A DNA stretch of 64,000 nt, from positions 372,001-436,000 of the forward strand of contig NZ_JAJKBG010000002.1 in the NCBI RefSeq assembly GCF_022750635.1, read 5' to 3'. Both the position numbers and the translations under genes were made by a program. Numbering within the stretch: the first letter of the stretch is position 1; every line of letters starts with the position of its first letter. Under the pieces are notes generated by a model that saw only the letters and a program-made list of their open reading frames with translations, ran no database searches and was not told where the DNA came from. The stretch comes from Brevundimonas pishanensis (GTDB lineage Bacteria; Pseudomonadota; Alphaproteobacteria; Caulobacterales; Caulobacteraceae). Positions 22,189-29,218 of the stretch are shown one piece after another.

Positions 22189-22410
22189 ATGCTCAAACCT
22201 GTTGTCTCGAAAAATCCCAGCTGGACCGTTGGTCAGCTAACTGAACTCAAAGAACTGCACATTTCATTCCGTGGCGACCTAACCGAAGTCGCGGAAGCGG
22301 TCGGACGTCCCCGCGAAGATTGCGACGCTGCAATTTTCGCCCTCATAGGACGGTCGGCAAGGGAGGCGTTTTGCGCCCTTAATCGTATGGCCCCGAGGGC
22401 CGTCGCGTGA
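22189..22410 (+). CDS. Hypothetical small early phage protein
   Basis: 73 residues, first gene of the rightward early operon, with a strong ribosome site (GGGGGAG) 4-10 bases upstream. Pattern WTVGQLTELKELHISFRGDL then LTEVAEAVGRPREDCDAAIF suggests a short helical, possibly SANT/Myb-like DNA-binding fold, as WTxxQ-LxxL-xxG-xxxIAxxxGR is typical there. Overlaps the next gene by 4 bp. No function established. Confidence 0.65.
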   Translation: MLKPVVSKNPSWTVGQLTELKELHISFRGDLTEVAEAVGRPREDCDAAIFALIGRSAREAFCALNRMAPRAVA

Positions 22411-22760
22411 CCGAGATCCTCGACACCCAAAAACTGACCGCCGAAGTCCAAGATGCTGTCGCAAAGATCGTGATCGTCTCGATCCTTCCGATTCTTGGCA
22501 TGTGTGCCGACACAATCCGCGCCAACGGCGGCATGGGTGGCGGTAAGGCCATCGGCTTCATGACCGGTCTCGCCTTCCATCAGCGCGAAGAAGCCCAGAT
22601 CGACACAAACGAGTTCCTACACGGCCTCGGCGAAGCTTTCGGCGAACGCATGCGCCTGGAACAGCAACCCCCTCAAGCCGCAGAGGCCGTGACCGCCCTA
22701 TTCATCGAAGGCGTCCAACGCGGCTTCGGCGAGCCGCTGGCAAAGGATGGGGCGAAATAA
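22407..22760 (+). CDS. Hypothetical early phage protein
   Basis: 117 residues, coupled to the preceding gene by a 4-bp overlap and to the next one by a shared base (TAATG). A moderately hydrophobic helix ([17 protein letters not shown]) is followed by a Gly-rich segment ([15 protein letters not shown]) and amphipathic helices. Not recognised. Conservation of coupling with the following DNA-binding fusion suggests a shared role. Confidence 0.6.
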   Translation: MTEILDTQKLTAEVQDAVAKIVIVSILPILGMCADTIRANGGMGGGKAIGFMTGLAFHQREEAQIDTNEFLHGLGEAFGERMRLEQQPPQAAEAVTALFIEGVQRGFGEPLAKDGAK

Positions 22761-23290
22761 TGGCAGCCATCCCGACCCACTCCGCACTGGACCTGTTCCA
22801 GGAAGCTGTAAAAATTGTCGTCGGCGAACAGAACGCCTCGACTTCTCATCTGCAGCGCAAATTGCAGATCGGATACAACTCCGCCGCCACGCTGATCGAA
22901 GCCATGGAAACTGCCGGTGTCGTTAGCGCCGCCGACCATGCTGGCAAAAGATCGGTCTTGTACGCCGTCGAAGATCTCGCCGCTCGCGGCGTTGGATCAC
23001 CTCCGATCCTCAACGACCCCGATCGTGACGCATCCTTCGAAAACCCTGACGTCATGACCGCTGCCGCTCAAGGCCGCCTTCGCACCATCATCGAGCGGAT
23101 CGAAAAGCTCGAGGAAGAGAAGAAGGCGATCATGGAGGACATCAAGCAGGTGTTCGCTGAGGCAAAGGGCGAAGGCTACGACGTGAAGGTTCTCCGCAAA
23201 GTCGTCCGTATCCGCAAACAGGACAAGGCCAAGCGCCAGGAGGAAGAGGCCATTCTCGATCTCTACCTGTCTGCGCTGGGCGAGGTGTGA
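22760..23290 (+). CDS. FtsK-gamma winged helix fused to GapR (DUF2312) domain
   Basis: 176 residues with two recognisable domains. Residues about 10-70 match the FtsK gamma winged helix ([39 protein letters not shown]), which in FtsK/SpoIIIE reads KOPS/SRS orientation sequences. Residues about 100-176 are a full GapR domain ([55 protein letters not shown]), nearly identical in pattern to Caulobacter GapR, a dimer/tetramer that clamps overtwisted DNA. A linker (about 71-95) joins them. No FtsK motor is present. Presumably it binds DNA during phage replication or competes with host GapR/FtsK. Confidence 0.92.
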   Translation: MAAIPTHSALDLFQEAVKIVVGEQNASTSHLQRKLQIGYNSAATLIEAMETAGVVSAADHAGKRSVLYAVEDLAARGVGSPPILNDPDRDASFENPDVMTAAAQGRLRTIIERIEKLEEEKKAIMEDIKQVFAEAKGEGYDVKVLRKVVRIRKQDKAKRQEEEAILDLYLSALGEV

Positions 23291-23292
23291 TC

Positions 23293-23598
23293 ATGAACAG
23301 GCCAAAAATCATCGCAGACCCTGCACTGTACGGTGTTCCTGCAACGCCCGTCCGCGTACTCCCCCGTCGCGTGAACCGACCGCGCCCATGGCTACTGCTG
23401 GCACCAGGGATCGCCATGGCGATCGCTGCCGCGTGGCTAGACGGCTACATCGAGCGCCCTCTGCTTCTGGCGCTGATGGTGCCCTCCGCCATCTTAATCG
23501 CGCCGATATATAGCCATCGGATCAGCCTCTACCTGGTCTATGCCTGCGTCTTCGGTGCCTACGCCTATGCAATCCATCTGTTCGGGATCTGCTGCTGA
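23293..23598 (+). CDS. Small membrane protein of unknown function
   Basis: 101 residues from the ATG at 23293; a GTG at 23287 overlapping the previous stop (GTGA) is an alternative start. About 40 basic/Pro-rich residues precede three closely spaced hydrophobic helices (LLLAPGIAMAIAAAWL, LLLALMVPSAILIAPI, YLVYACVFGAYAYAIHLF). Shares a base with the next start (TGATG). Not recognised. Confidence 0.6.
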   Translation: MNRPKIIADPALYGVPATPVRVLPRRVNRPRPWLLLAPGIAMAIAAAWLDGYIERPLLLALMVPSAILIAPIYSHRISLYLVYACVFGAYAYAIHLFGICC

Positions 23599-23972
23599 TG
23601 GCCGACAAACTAGACACCGAGATTGGTCTACGCCTTCGCAGAGCGCGCATAGCGCAGAATCTCACGCAAAAGGACGTCGCCGAGGCCCTCCGTATTTCCC
23701 CCCAAGCCTATCAGAAATACGAAACCGGCGCGGTGCGGCTGTCGCTGGCTACCCTGGCCAAACTGCAGAACGTTTTAGATCTGCCACTCGGCGGGCTGCT
23801 GCCAACCCTTCGCGCCGATGGGTCGGCAATCGATAGTCCCGAGGCTGCTATCGGCAGCAGCATCACTGGCGTCCGATTGGCTAAAGCGTTCAGCCGCCTC
23901 ACGACAGAACAGCAGCGAACGCTCCTCGACGTCGCCCATGCAATGCGTCCTGAACCATCAGCCGCGGCATGA
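23598..23972 (+). CDS. XRE-family HTH regulator
   Basis: 124 residues with a classical HTH_3 domain at about 9-65 (LRLRRARIAQNLTQKDVAEA, SPQAYQKYETGAVRLSLATL) and a C-terminal helix bundle (VRLAKAFSRLTTEQQRTLLD). This resembles regulators widespread in alphaproteobacterial chromosomes and phages. Its target is unknown; it is another candidate for binding the GTTCCG-N5-CGGAAC operators. Embedded in the early operon by overlapping start and stop. Confidence 0.85.
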   Translation: MADKLDTEIGLRLRRARIAQNLTQKDVAEALRISPQAYQKYETGAVRLSLATLAKLQNVLDLPLGGLLPTLRADGSAIDSPEAAIGSSITGVRLAKAFSRLTTEQQRTLLDVAHAMRPEPSAAA

Positions 23973-24208
23973 CCGGCTTTTACGCTCTGCCACGGCCACA
24001 TTGCCCGCTCGAACGGGCGGCGGCCGATATGTTCCGCATCCTTCAGAACCTGGTCGAGAGCCACCCGGAAGAATTGCCGGCTCTCAGTCGGCAGGCCGAT
24101 CACGATCTTCGCGAAGCCCGCGCGACCGTGGAACGCCTCAAAGACCAGCTGCTGACCCACACCCATCAACTCGACCAATTCACAGAGGGGGAAACCTATG
24201 CAAACTGA
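23969..24208 (+). CDS. Hypothetical small helical protein
   Basis: 79 residues overlapping the XRE gene by 4 bp. Mostly alpha-helical and charged (AADMFRILQNLVESHPEELP; EARATVERLKDQLLTHTHQL), consistent with a short coiled coil. It overlaps the TetR-like gene by 11 bp. Not recognised. Confidence 0.6.
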   Translation: MTGFYALPRPHCPLERAAADMFRILQNLVESHPEELPALSRQADHDLREARATVERLKDQLLTHTHQLDQFTEGETYAN

Positions 24209-24629
24209 AACGACTATCCAGCCGATCCGCTCGACCGCTGCGGCAAAGCCTAAACGCCGCAAAGCCGCGCAGGAGCGTAACCGAACTGCCGTGATCGACG
24301 CCGCGAAGGCCCTGTTCGAGCGCGACGGCTACGAAGCCGCCACGATCCGTCAAATCGCGCAGGCGGCGAAACTGTCGACGGGCGCAGTCTTCAGTAACTT
24401 TGCCGACAAGGCCGAACTCTACGAAAAGATCGTTGGTCATGCCCCGATCACTGCGGAGCAAGGCAAGCAAATGGCCGCCGCCCTCATTCGTGCCGAAGCG
24501 TTCGTTGCTAGCTTCGAAGGCGACCCGCTTCAGCACGGCATCGATAAGCTGCTCGCCGAAATGCGCGTCGCCATCGCCTGCATCGCTGCCGCGCCCGAAC
24601 AGCCAGAGATTCTCCAGGTCGCCGCCTAA
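24198..24629 (+). CDS. TetR-type regulator with shortened C-terminal domain
   Basis: 143 residues. The N-terminal HTH (about 22-70: RTAVIDAAKALFERDGYEAA, TIRQIAQAAKLSTGAVFSNF, ADKAELYEKIV) is a full TetR_N domain. The remaining ~70 residues are too short for the usual ligand-binding core (typical TetR proteins are about 190-220 aa), so it is either a naturally short phage form or a truncation. The end is in an operon with a shared-base start for the next gene, which argues against recent decay. Its targets are unknown. Confidence 0.8.
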   Translation: MQTETTIQPIRSTAAAKPKRRKAAQERNRTAVIDAAKALFERDGYEAATIRQIAQAAKLSTGAVFSNFADKAELYEKIVGHAPITAEQGKQMAAALIRAEAFVASFEGDPLQHGIDKLLAEMRVAIACIAAAPEQPEILQVAA

Positions 24630-24784
24630 TGCCGATGTACGACAACCCGATCACCGCCGATCGGCACCCGCGCTTGGTCGTTTGGGCGCAGTGGTTTCTC
24701 GCCGCCGGCTACTCCCTCACCCACGTCGCCGACCTGTTCGACTGCGACGCTCACGATCTCAAGATGGCGGTGCCTCATGACTGA
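24629..24784 (+). CDS. Very small phage protein (51 aa)
   Basis: Starts at TAATG sharing a base with the TetR stop. The 51 residues (HPRLVVWAQWFLAAGYSLTH, VADLFDCDAHDLKMAVPHD) look like a single HTH-like helical unit. Overlaps the next ORF by 8 bp. Supported by tight coupling and sensible composition; not recognised. Confidence 0.5.
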   Translation: MPMYDNPITADRHPRLVVWAQWFLAAGYSLTHVADLFDCDAHDLKMAVPHD

Positions 24785-24956
24785 AGTGAAGAAAAAGCCA
24801 AAGGAAGGCTTTGTCGATCGGATCTCGGATCGATTGGCCGATGGTCGATACCTGGTCGTCGTGCGCGTCGGGTCGAAAACGATGGGGGCATACACCACGT
24901 CGCCCCCGAAGGCTGGTGCGACTGTTCCGATTGAACGCGGGCAGCCGGTCCTATGA
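24777..24956 (+). CDS. Very small phage protein (59 aa)
   Basis: Starts ATGACTGAAGTG inside the previous gene's end. Basic N terminus (TEVKKKPKEGFVDRISDRLA) followed by a beta-like segment (RYLVVVRVGSKTMGAYTT). Its stop overlaps the next ATG by 4 bp. Function unknown; the call rests on chain coupling of starts and stops. Confidence 0.48.
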   Translation: MTEVKKKPKEGFVDRISDRLADGRYLVVVRVGSKTMGAYTTSPPKAGATVPIERGQPVL

Positions 24957-25093
24957 CGCGCTTCGGTGTCGCAGTCGACCGCACCGCTTGGCTGCTCGGC
25001 CTTGCCATCTATCCGGCAGGCCGCACCGCCTCCCTTCACATCGGATACCTCTATCTAGAGGTGCAGATCGCAGGAAGAAAAAGATGCCAGTGA
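24953..25093 (+). CDS. Very small phage protein (46 aa)
   Basis: ATGA overlap with the previous ORF; the 46-residue product (VDRTAWLLGLAIYPAGRTAS) has weak hydrophobicity. The 3' end overlaps the next gene by 10 bp. This is the least secure of the string; it could be a spacer translated only to carry ribosomes forward. Confidence 0.38.
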   Translation: MTRFGVAVDRTAWLLGLAIYPAGRTASLHIGYLYLEVQIAGRKRCQ

Positions 25094-25431
25094 TCCAGAT
25101 GCAAGAAGCCATCGCCGAACGCGCCTGTGCCGCGATCGACAACCTTCGCGCCCTAGAACTGCAGGCGGGGCTAAAGCTCTCGCCTGCAGCCGCTTGGGTG
25201 GTTGCCATGATGGAAGCCGACCGCGCTGGGGTGTCCACCGAAGAAATCCACCACGAAAGCCACACCGAGCGTCACCCGTTCTTTAGGAAAACTGACCTGA
25301 TGAAGAGCCTTGTCGCGCAGATCCATGAACGGATCAGCGGCGATGCAACGCTCACCGAAGACGGCGTCATACGCCTAACCCCGCTCGGTCGCCTTCGGAT
25401 CCGCTTAGCCATGGGAGAACGTTTCCAATGA
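25084..25431 (+). CDS. Hypothetical early phage protein
   Basis: 115 residues from the ATG at 25084, preceded by AGGAAG 9 bases upstream. Helical (EAIAERACAAIDNLRALELQ, AAAWVVAMMEADRAGVSTEE) with a C-terminal GVIRLTPLGRLRIRLAMGER that suggests a small wing. Overlaps the next gene by 4 bp. Not recognised. Confidence 0.6.
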   Translation: MPVIQMQEAIAERACAAIDNLRALELQAGLKLSPAAAWVVAMMEADRAGVSTEEIHHESHTERHPFFRKTDLMKSLVAQIHERISGDATLTEDGVIRLTPLGRLRIRLAMGERFQ

Positions 25432-25628
25432 CTGCCCCTACGAGAAGCCGCCGAAGCCTGACTTCGCTGGTTCAACGCGCCATCCAATCGGGCAATCACC
25501 GGGTCGACATCGCGCCGGACGGTATGGTCACTATCTTGCCTTTGAACGTTTCTGCTGCGCAGGCTGATCAGATTGCGCTCGATGCAGAGATCTCAGAGCT
25601 ACTGAACAATGGCCATGGTCCCCGTTAA
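25428..25628 (+). CDS. Small protein upstream of integrase, possible directionality factor
   Basis: 66 residues with a basic N-terminal helix (RSRRSLTSLVQRAIQSGNHR) and a short beta segment (VDIAPDGMVTILPL). It overlaps the integrase start by 20 bp. Small basic proteins directly before the integrase are often excisionases, but no excisionase signature is visible, so this is a weak inference. Confidence 0.58.
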   Translation: MTAPTRSRRSLTSLVQRAIQSGNHRVDIAPDGMVTILPLNVSAAQADQIALDAEISELLNNGHGPR

Positions 25629-26622
25629 AGGTGTTCACGTCGTCAAGAGTAACGGCCGAACCTACGTTTATGCCTGGCGCGGGGGGCCGCGACTTCAAGC
25701 CCAGCTGGGTACGCCTGAATTCTTTCAGGAACTGGCTGAAATCACGGCCAAAACAACCGCTCCGGATAGTCGCAAAATCCTTGGGCTGGTTGCGGATTAT
25801 CGCGGCTCGGACGACTGGAAACGACTTGCCGAGAAATCCCGAAAAAACTGGCAGCCATTTCTAGACAGCATCTGCGACACGTTCGGCTCCACAAGCATAG
25901 CCGCATTCGACCGCCCTCTTGTTCGGGTCGCTATCCGCCAGTGGCGCGACCGTTATAAGAACACGCCTCGTCAAGCCGACATGGCGCTGCAAGCACTGTC
26001 GCGCGTACTATCCTTTGGTGTTGCTGAGGGCCGCCTTCAGGCCAATGCCTGCACAGGCATTCCACGCCTCTATAAGAGCAATCGCGCAGAAATCATTTGG
26101 CTGCCTGAAGACATTCAGGCGCTATCCGAACACGCCTCCAAAGAGGTCATGTGGGCTGTGCGAGTGGCCAGTCTGACAGGCCTGCGCAAATCCGATCTTT
26201 TGAAACTGTCCTGGTCCCACGTGCAGCCCTATTCGATTGAGCGCCGGACAGGCAAAAGCAATCATCAGAAGACTGCCGTCATCCCGCTCTATCGCGAGCT
26301 GCGCGAACTTCTCGCTGAGATACCAAAGCGCGCTACCACCATCCTGACCAACACAGACGGCCATCCCTGGAAGAGCGGCTTTGATGCCTCATTCCGACCG
26401 GCCAAACTCAAAGCTGGCATAGATCACCACTTCCATGATCTGCGAGGCACCGCTGCGACGAGAATGTACATGGCCGGCCTCACGGTGCGCGAAATTGCCG
26501 AAATGTTCACATGGAGCGAAGACCAGGTCGAACGCCTGATCAAGGTCTACGTCAAAAAGGACGAGATCCTTCTGGACCGGATTCGCCGCATCGATGAGCT
26601 CGAAGCGAGAACAAAGCTGTAA
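25609..26622 (+). CDS. int: Tyrosine recombinase integrase
   Basis: 337 residues. The core-binding domain is at about 60-150; the catalytic domain has SLTGLRKSDLLKLSW (Arg-I), the beta-hairpin Lys (HQKTAVIPL), HDLRGTAATRMY (His-x-x-Arg), a Trp in the third-His position (MFTWSEDQVERLI) and the nucleophile Tyr in IKVYVKKDE. It recombines the phage into the 3' end of the adjacent tRNA-Arg gene. It starts inside the previous ORF, so it is co-transcribed with early genes. It stops 43 bp before the tRNA. There is no separate leftward transcription of int as in P2. Confidence 0.95.
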   Translation: MAMVPVKGVHVVKSNGRTYVYAWRGGPRLQAQLGTPEFFQELAEITAKTTAPDSRKILGLVADYRGSDDWKRLAEKSRKNWQPFLDSICDTFGSTSIAAFDRPLVRVAIRQWRDRYKNTPRQADMALQALSRVLSFGVAEGRLQANACTGIPRLYKSNRAEIIWLPEDIQALSEHASKEVMWAVRVASLTGLRKSDLLKLSWSHVQPYSIERRTGKSNHQKTAVIPLYRELRELLAEIPKRATTILTNTDGHPWKSGFDASFRPAKLKAGIDHHFHDLRGTAATRMYMAGLTVREIAEMFTWSEDQVERLIKVYVKKDEILLDRIRRIDELEARTKL

Positions 26623-26661
26623 AAAACGCTGTAAAAACGTTCAGCCCCAATCCCCCTAAAA

Positions 26662-26710
26662 CCCTGGCGCGCCCTGCAGGACTCGAACCTGCAACCGTCC
26701 GCTTAGAAGG
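26662..26710. other. Probable attR core within tRNA 3' half
   Basis: The border between integrase-flanking DNA and host sequence must lie in the 3' half of the tRNA gene, most likely including the T arm and anticodon segment. The matching attL copy is outside, so limits are approximate. Confidence 0.6.
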
Positions 26711-26741
26711 CGGGTGCTCTATCCGGTTGAGCTAAGGGCGC
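26665..26741 (-). tRNA. tRNA-Arg (anticodon TCT), attachment-site tRNA
   Basis: On the minus strand it begins GCGCCCTTAGCTC and ends with encoded CCA. The anticodon loop CTTCTAA gives anticodon TCT. Acceptor (GCGCCCT/AGGGCGC), D stem and T arm (GGTTCGAGTCC) are all intact, closely resembling E. coli tRNA-Arg-UCU. The 3' end faces the integrase, the classic arrangement for a tRNA att site; the prophage has restored the tRNA 3' end. Confidence 0.97.
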
Positions 26742-26817
26742 TTGGCAGTTTGGGTGCGGCGAACTGGTAAGGGGGTTCGCGATTTTCGACAAGATGTCAG
26801 TGGCATTCTGGACATGC

Positions 26818-26849
26818 AAAAGGCCAGCCAAATGAATGGCTGGCCTTTT
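26818..26849. terminator. Bidirectional Rho-independent terminator
   Basis: The stem AAAAGGCCAGCCA / TGGCTGGCCTTTT with a 6-base loop is perfect over 13 bp and ends in T-runs on both strands. It lies 20 bases past the stop of the leftward NDUFS4-like gene. Confidence 0.92.
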
Positions 26850-26868
26850 CGCAACATTGCCGCCGGAC

Positions 26869-27174
26869 TTAGTGGGTCCAGGAGACCTTGCGGTTGGTCG
26901 CAAAGTTGTCAGCGTAAGCCTTGATGATCACCGGGGCTTCGTTCGGCTCATGCAGGCGGAAGGCGATGCCGTGACGCTCGGCATAGGCCACAGCGTCTTC
27001 CTTGGTTTCGAAGGTCAGGCGCACTTGGCCATTCATGTCGGTCGTGCCGCTCCAACCCATCAGCGGGTCGTTGAAACGGGCCGTCGCCGGTTCGAACTCA
27101 AGACGCCAATCGCGCGACTTGGCCTTGCCGGACTGCATAGCGGTCTTGGCCGGGCGATAGATGCGGGCGAGCAT
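26869..27174 (-). CDS. NDUFS4-like complex I accessory subunit
   Basis: 101 residues of the ETC complex I conserved region family (NDUFS4/18-kDa type), found in alphaproteobacteria and mitochondria. Segments MLARIYRPAKTAMQSGKAKS, WRLEFEPATARFNDPLMGWS and YAERHGIAFRLHEPNEAPVI are typical. It stabilises the N-module junction of NADH:quinone oxidoreductase. The longer upstream frame is rejected because the family begins at this Met. Followed by a strong terminator; monocistronic. Confidence 0.9.
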   Translation of the reverse strand: MLARIYRPAKTAMQSGKAKSRDWRLEFEPATARFNDPLMGWSGTTDMNGQVRLTFETKEDAVAYAERHGIAFRLHEPNEAPVIIKAYADNFATNRKVSWTH

Positions 27175-27260
27175 GGGCGAAATCCTCAACAAACAGTCGT
27201 GAGGGTCCATAGCCTCCCCTGCCCGTCGGGTCCAGACTTTGCTGCGCCGAATACGTCCAA

Positions 27261-27563
27261 TCAGGCCGCGACATGTGCCGGAGCAGTGTCGATCCATCGG
27301 CGGGCGGCCCGTTGAGCCTCTGCCAACTCCTCGCTGCCCATCTCTGCGCTCATTTCCTTGCGGTATTCCCGCGCTTCGACCGAGCCCTTCATAGCGGCCA
27401 GATTGAAGATCATATGGGCCGACACACGATCCAGCGGGCACCCATCCTGTCCGGATGAATAGGCAAGACCCAGTTTAAACAAGGCCTCGCCATCCATATC
27501 GGGCGTCGGCAGCGGCAGTTGGTCGCCAGACAGATCAGCGGCCGTATCTTGAACACTAATCAT
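27261..27563 (-). CDS. Sel1-repeat-like small protein
   Basis: 100 residues from the ATG at 27563, chosen over the upstream frame because GAGGA lies 8 bases before it. The centre (GEALFKLGLAYSSGQDGCPL, AHMIFNLAAMKGSVEAREYR) reads as one or two degenerate Sel1-like TPR repeats, usually protein-binding modules. Ends AQRAARRWIDTAPAHVAA. Role unknown. Confidence 0.7.
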   Translation of the reverse strand: MISVQDTAADLSGDQLPLPTPDMDGEALFKLGLAYSSGQDGCPLDRVSAHMIFNLAAMKGSVEAREYRKEMSAEMGSEELAEAQRAARRWIDTAPAHVAA

Positions 27564-27640
27564 AGTCACATCCTCATAAGTGGGACCTTCTGTCCCGACC
27601 TCGTTGGATGCATTCAAATAACAGCGGTTTGAAATTTTGG

Positions 27641-28360
27641 TTAACGGCTACGCTGGCCAAATAGAACGCGACGCGCTGCTTCGGCATCTTTGCCGTTATT
27701 GGTGATATCCCGACGGAGTTCTGCACCAACGATCTTCCCCTTCTGAACAGCGGGACGCGTCCCTACCCGTTCATGCCAGGCTTTCAAATTAGGGAAGTCA
27801 TCGAAGCTCTGACCCTGAAGGCTCGGGATGACCCAGGGCCAGCAGGCCATGTCGGCTATGGAATACTCCCCCGCCAGATAATCCCGATCAGACAAGCGGC
27901 GATCCATCACGCCGTACAGGCGGTGCGTTTCGTTGGTGTAGCGATTGACGCCATATGCCAGCTGCCGCTGGTCGCGGATCATAGCGGGTGCGTATTGGCG
28001 GAAGTGATGTGTTTGACCGGCCATGGGCCCCAGCCCCGCCATCTGCCAGAATAACCACTGATCAACCTCGACCCGTGCGCGCTCTTCGGACGGGTAAAAC
28101 TGACCGGATTTGCGACCCAGATATTGGAGTATTGCGCCGGATTCGAAAATGCTGAGCGGTTTGCCATCGGGTCCATCAGAGTCGACGATGGCAGGCATGC
28201 GACCGTTCGGGCTCAGGGCCTGAAACGCGGCTGCGAACTGCTCACCGGTGCCGATGTTGATGGGCTTAACCTCGTAAGGAAGACCCATTTCTTCCAGCGC
28301 GATGCTGATTTTTATCCCGTTCGGCGTTGGCCAGAACCACAGTTCGATTGGGGCAGACAT
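27641..28360 (-). CDS. Glutathione S-transferase family protein (Ure2p/YghU-like)
   Basis: 239 residues starting at MSAPIELWFWP (GGGAG upstream), not at the longer frame. Thioredoxin-like N domain (IELWFWPTPNGIKISIALEE, SPNGRMPAIVDSDG, ESGAILQYLGRK) with the Asn/Thr-Pro-Asn-Gly-type glutathione site and a helical C domain (YLAGEYSIADMACWPWVIPS). This is the YfcG/YghU nu-class pattern with disulphide-bond reductase activity. Substrate not predictable. Confidence 0.88.
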   Translation of the reverse strand: MSAPIELWFWPTPNGIKISIALEEMGLPYEVKPINIGTGEQFAAAFQALSPNGRMPAIVDSDGPDGKPLSIFESGAILQYLGRKSGQFYPSEERARVEVDQWLFWQMAGLGPMAGQTHHFRQYAPAMIRDQRQLAYGVNRYTNETHRLYGVMDRRLSDRDYLAGEYSIADMACWPWVIPSLQGQSFDDFPNLKAWHERVGTRPAVQKGKIVGAELRRDITNNGKDAEAARRVLFGQRSR

Positions 28361-28511
28361 TCGATACTCCCTCACCTTTAGCGTTCAAACAGTCATGCCA
28401 CAGGCACGAATATGAACAAGACCTGCCAAATACTGACTGCACAGTTCAGTTTCGGTTCAGGCAGCAAGGCTCATGAGTTGCGTCAGACAGGATTCAACTT
28501 TGGAGGCGACT

Positions 28512-29054
28512 ATGAAGTTCGCAACTAAGGCCGCAATCGCCGCTTTGGCGCTGGCAACGACCGCCGCCCCTGTGCTGGCGCAAGCTCAAGACCGCCACCA
28601 TCGTGGTGATGATCGTCGCTATGAACGCGGTGATCGTCGGGGCGACCGAGATCGCGGTCCGGGCCGTGACATGCGTCCCAATGATCGCCCGGGTCCGCAG
28701 CACGTTCGTCCGCAGGGTCGCCCGCATGTATCGGGTCCGGCCCGCTGGGAACGCGGGAACCGTGACTGGTGGCGTGGTCGTCCCGAGTTCCGTGACTATC
28801 GCGGTGCGCGCAACGGCTATTGGTATGCACCGGGCCGCGGCTATTACCGTGTAGAACCGCGCTACTATAACTATCGCTGGCGCACCGGTGCCTACCTGCC
28901 GGCAGCTTATCGCAGCTATGAAGTTCGCGACCCGTACTTCTACGGCCTGCGTCCGGCACCGCGCGGCTACCGCTACGTCCATGCCGGCAACGACATTGTG
29001 ATGATTGCTATTGCTACGGGCCTGATCACCAGCGTCCTGAGCGGCATCTATTAA
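28512..29054 (+). CDS. RcnB-like periplasmic protein, Arg-rich
   Basis: 180 residues beginning with a Sec signal peptide (MKFATKAAIAALALATTAAP, VLAQAQ). A disordered Arg/Asp/Gly-rich region (about 28-85) precedes the RcnB/YohN core (WYAPGRGYYRVEPRYYNYRW, YEVRDPYFYGLRPAPRGYRY, VHAGNDIVMIAIATGLITSV). Ribosome site GGAGGCG. In E. coli RcnB affects nickel/cobalt efflux; in this group copies are numerous and the role is unclear. Next gene is a paralogue. Confidence 0.85.
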   Translation: MKFATKAAIAALALATTAAPVLAQAQDRHHRGDDRRYERGDRRGDRDRGPGRDMRPNDRPGPQHVRPQGRPHVSGPARWERGNRDWWRGRPEFRDYRGARNGYWYAPGRGYYRVEPRYYNYRWRTGAYLPAAYRSYEVRDPYFYGLRPAPRGYRYVHAGNDIVMIAIATGLITSVLSGIY

Positions 29055-29086
29055 GTCAGGCTCTTTCTAGTCATCGAGCTAAACTT

Positions 29087-29119
29087 GCCCCCGACAGCCT
29101 CTCGCGTCGGGGGCATTTT
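29087..29119 (+). terminator. Rho-independent terminator
   Basis: The stem GCCCCCGAC / GTCGGGGGC (29087-29095 with 29106-29114) is followed by ATTTTCTT. It ends the first RcnB-like transcript. Confidence 0.88.
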
Positions 29120-29218
29120 CTTATCTGGAATGAACTTTGTTAGTTGAACGCTCCATTCAGTCACAGTTCATGTGACGGAGTTCATTCTGAGGGCGTAATA
29201 AACGGGCGAGGTCCCAAC

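Larger units (their letters stand above)
1..26680. mobile_element. P2-like prophage (right part; left end outside window)
   Basis: A nearly complete set of P2-type morphogenesis genes (O, N, M, L, X, lysis genes, R, S, J, I, H, V, W, FI, FII, E/E', T, U, D, ogr) is followed by an immunity region, early genes and a tyrosine integrase. The integrase ends 43 bp before the 3' end of a tRNA-Arg gene. Portal (Q), large terminase (P) and attL must lie to the left. All structural frames are open and the slippery site, spanins and Ogr are intact, so the element looks potentially functional. The exact right border is set by the att core inside the tRNA 3' half, which cannot be fixed without attL. Confidence 0.93.

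Noticed and set aside
21834-22196. Extended 120-aa form of the small membrane protein
   Set aside because: It would cover both operators at 22109-22159; the ATG at 22064 leaves the regulatory region free.
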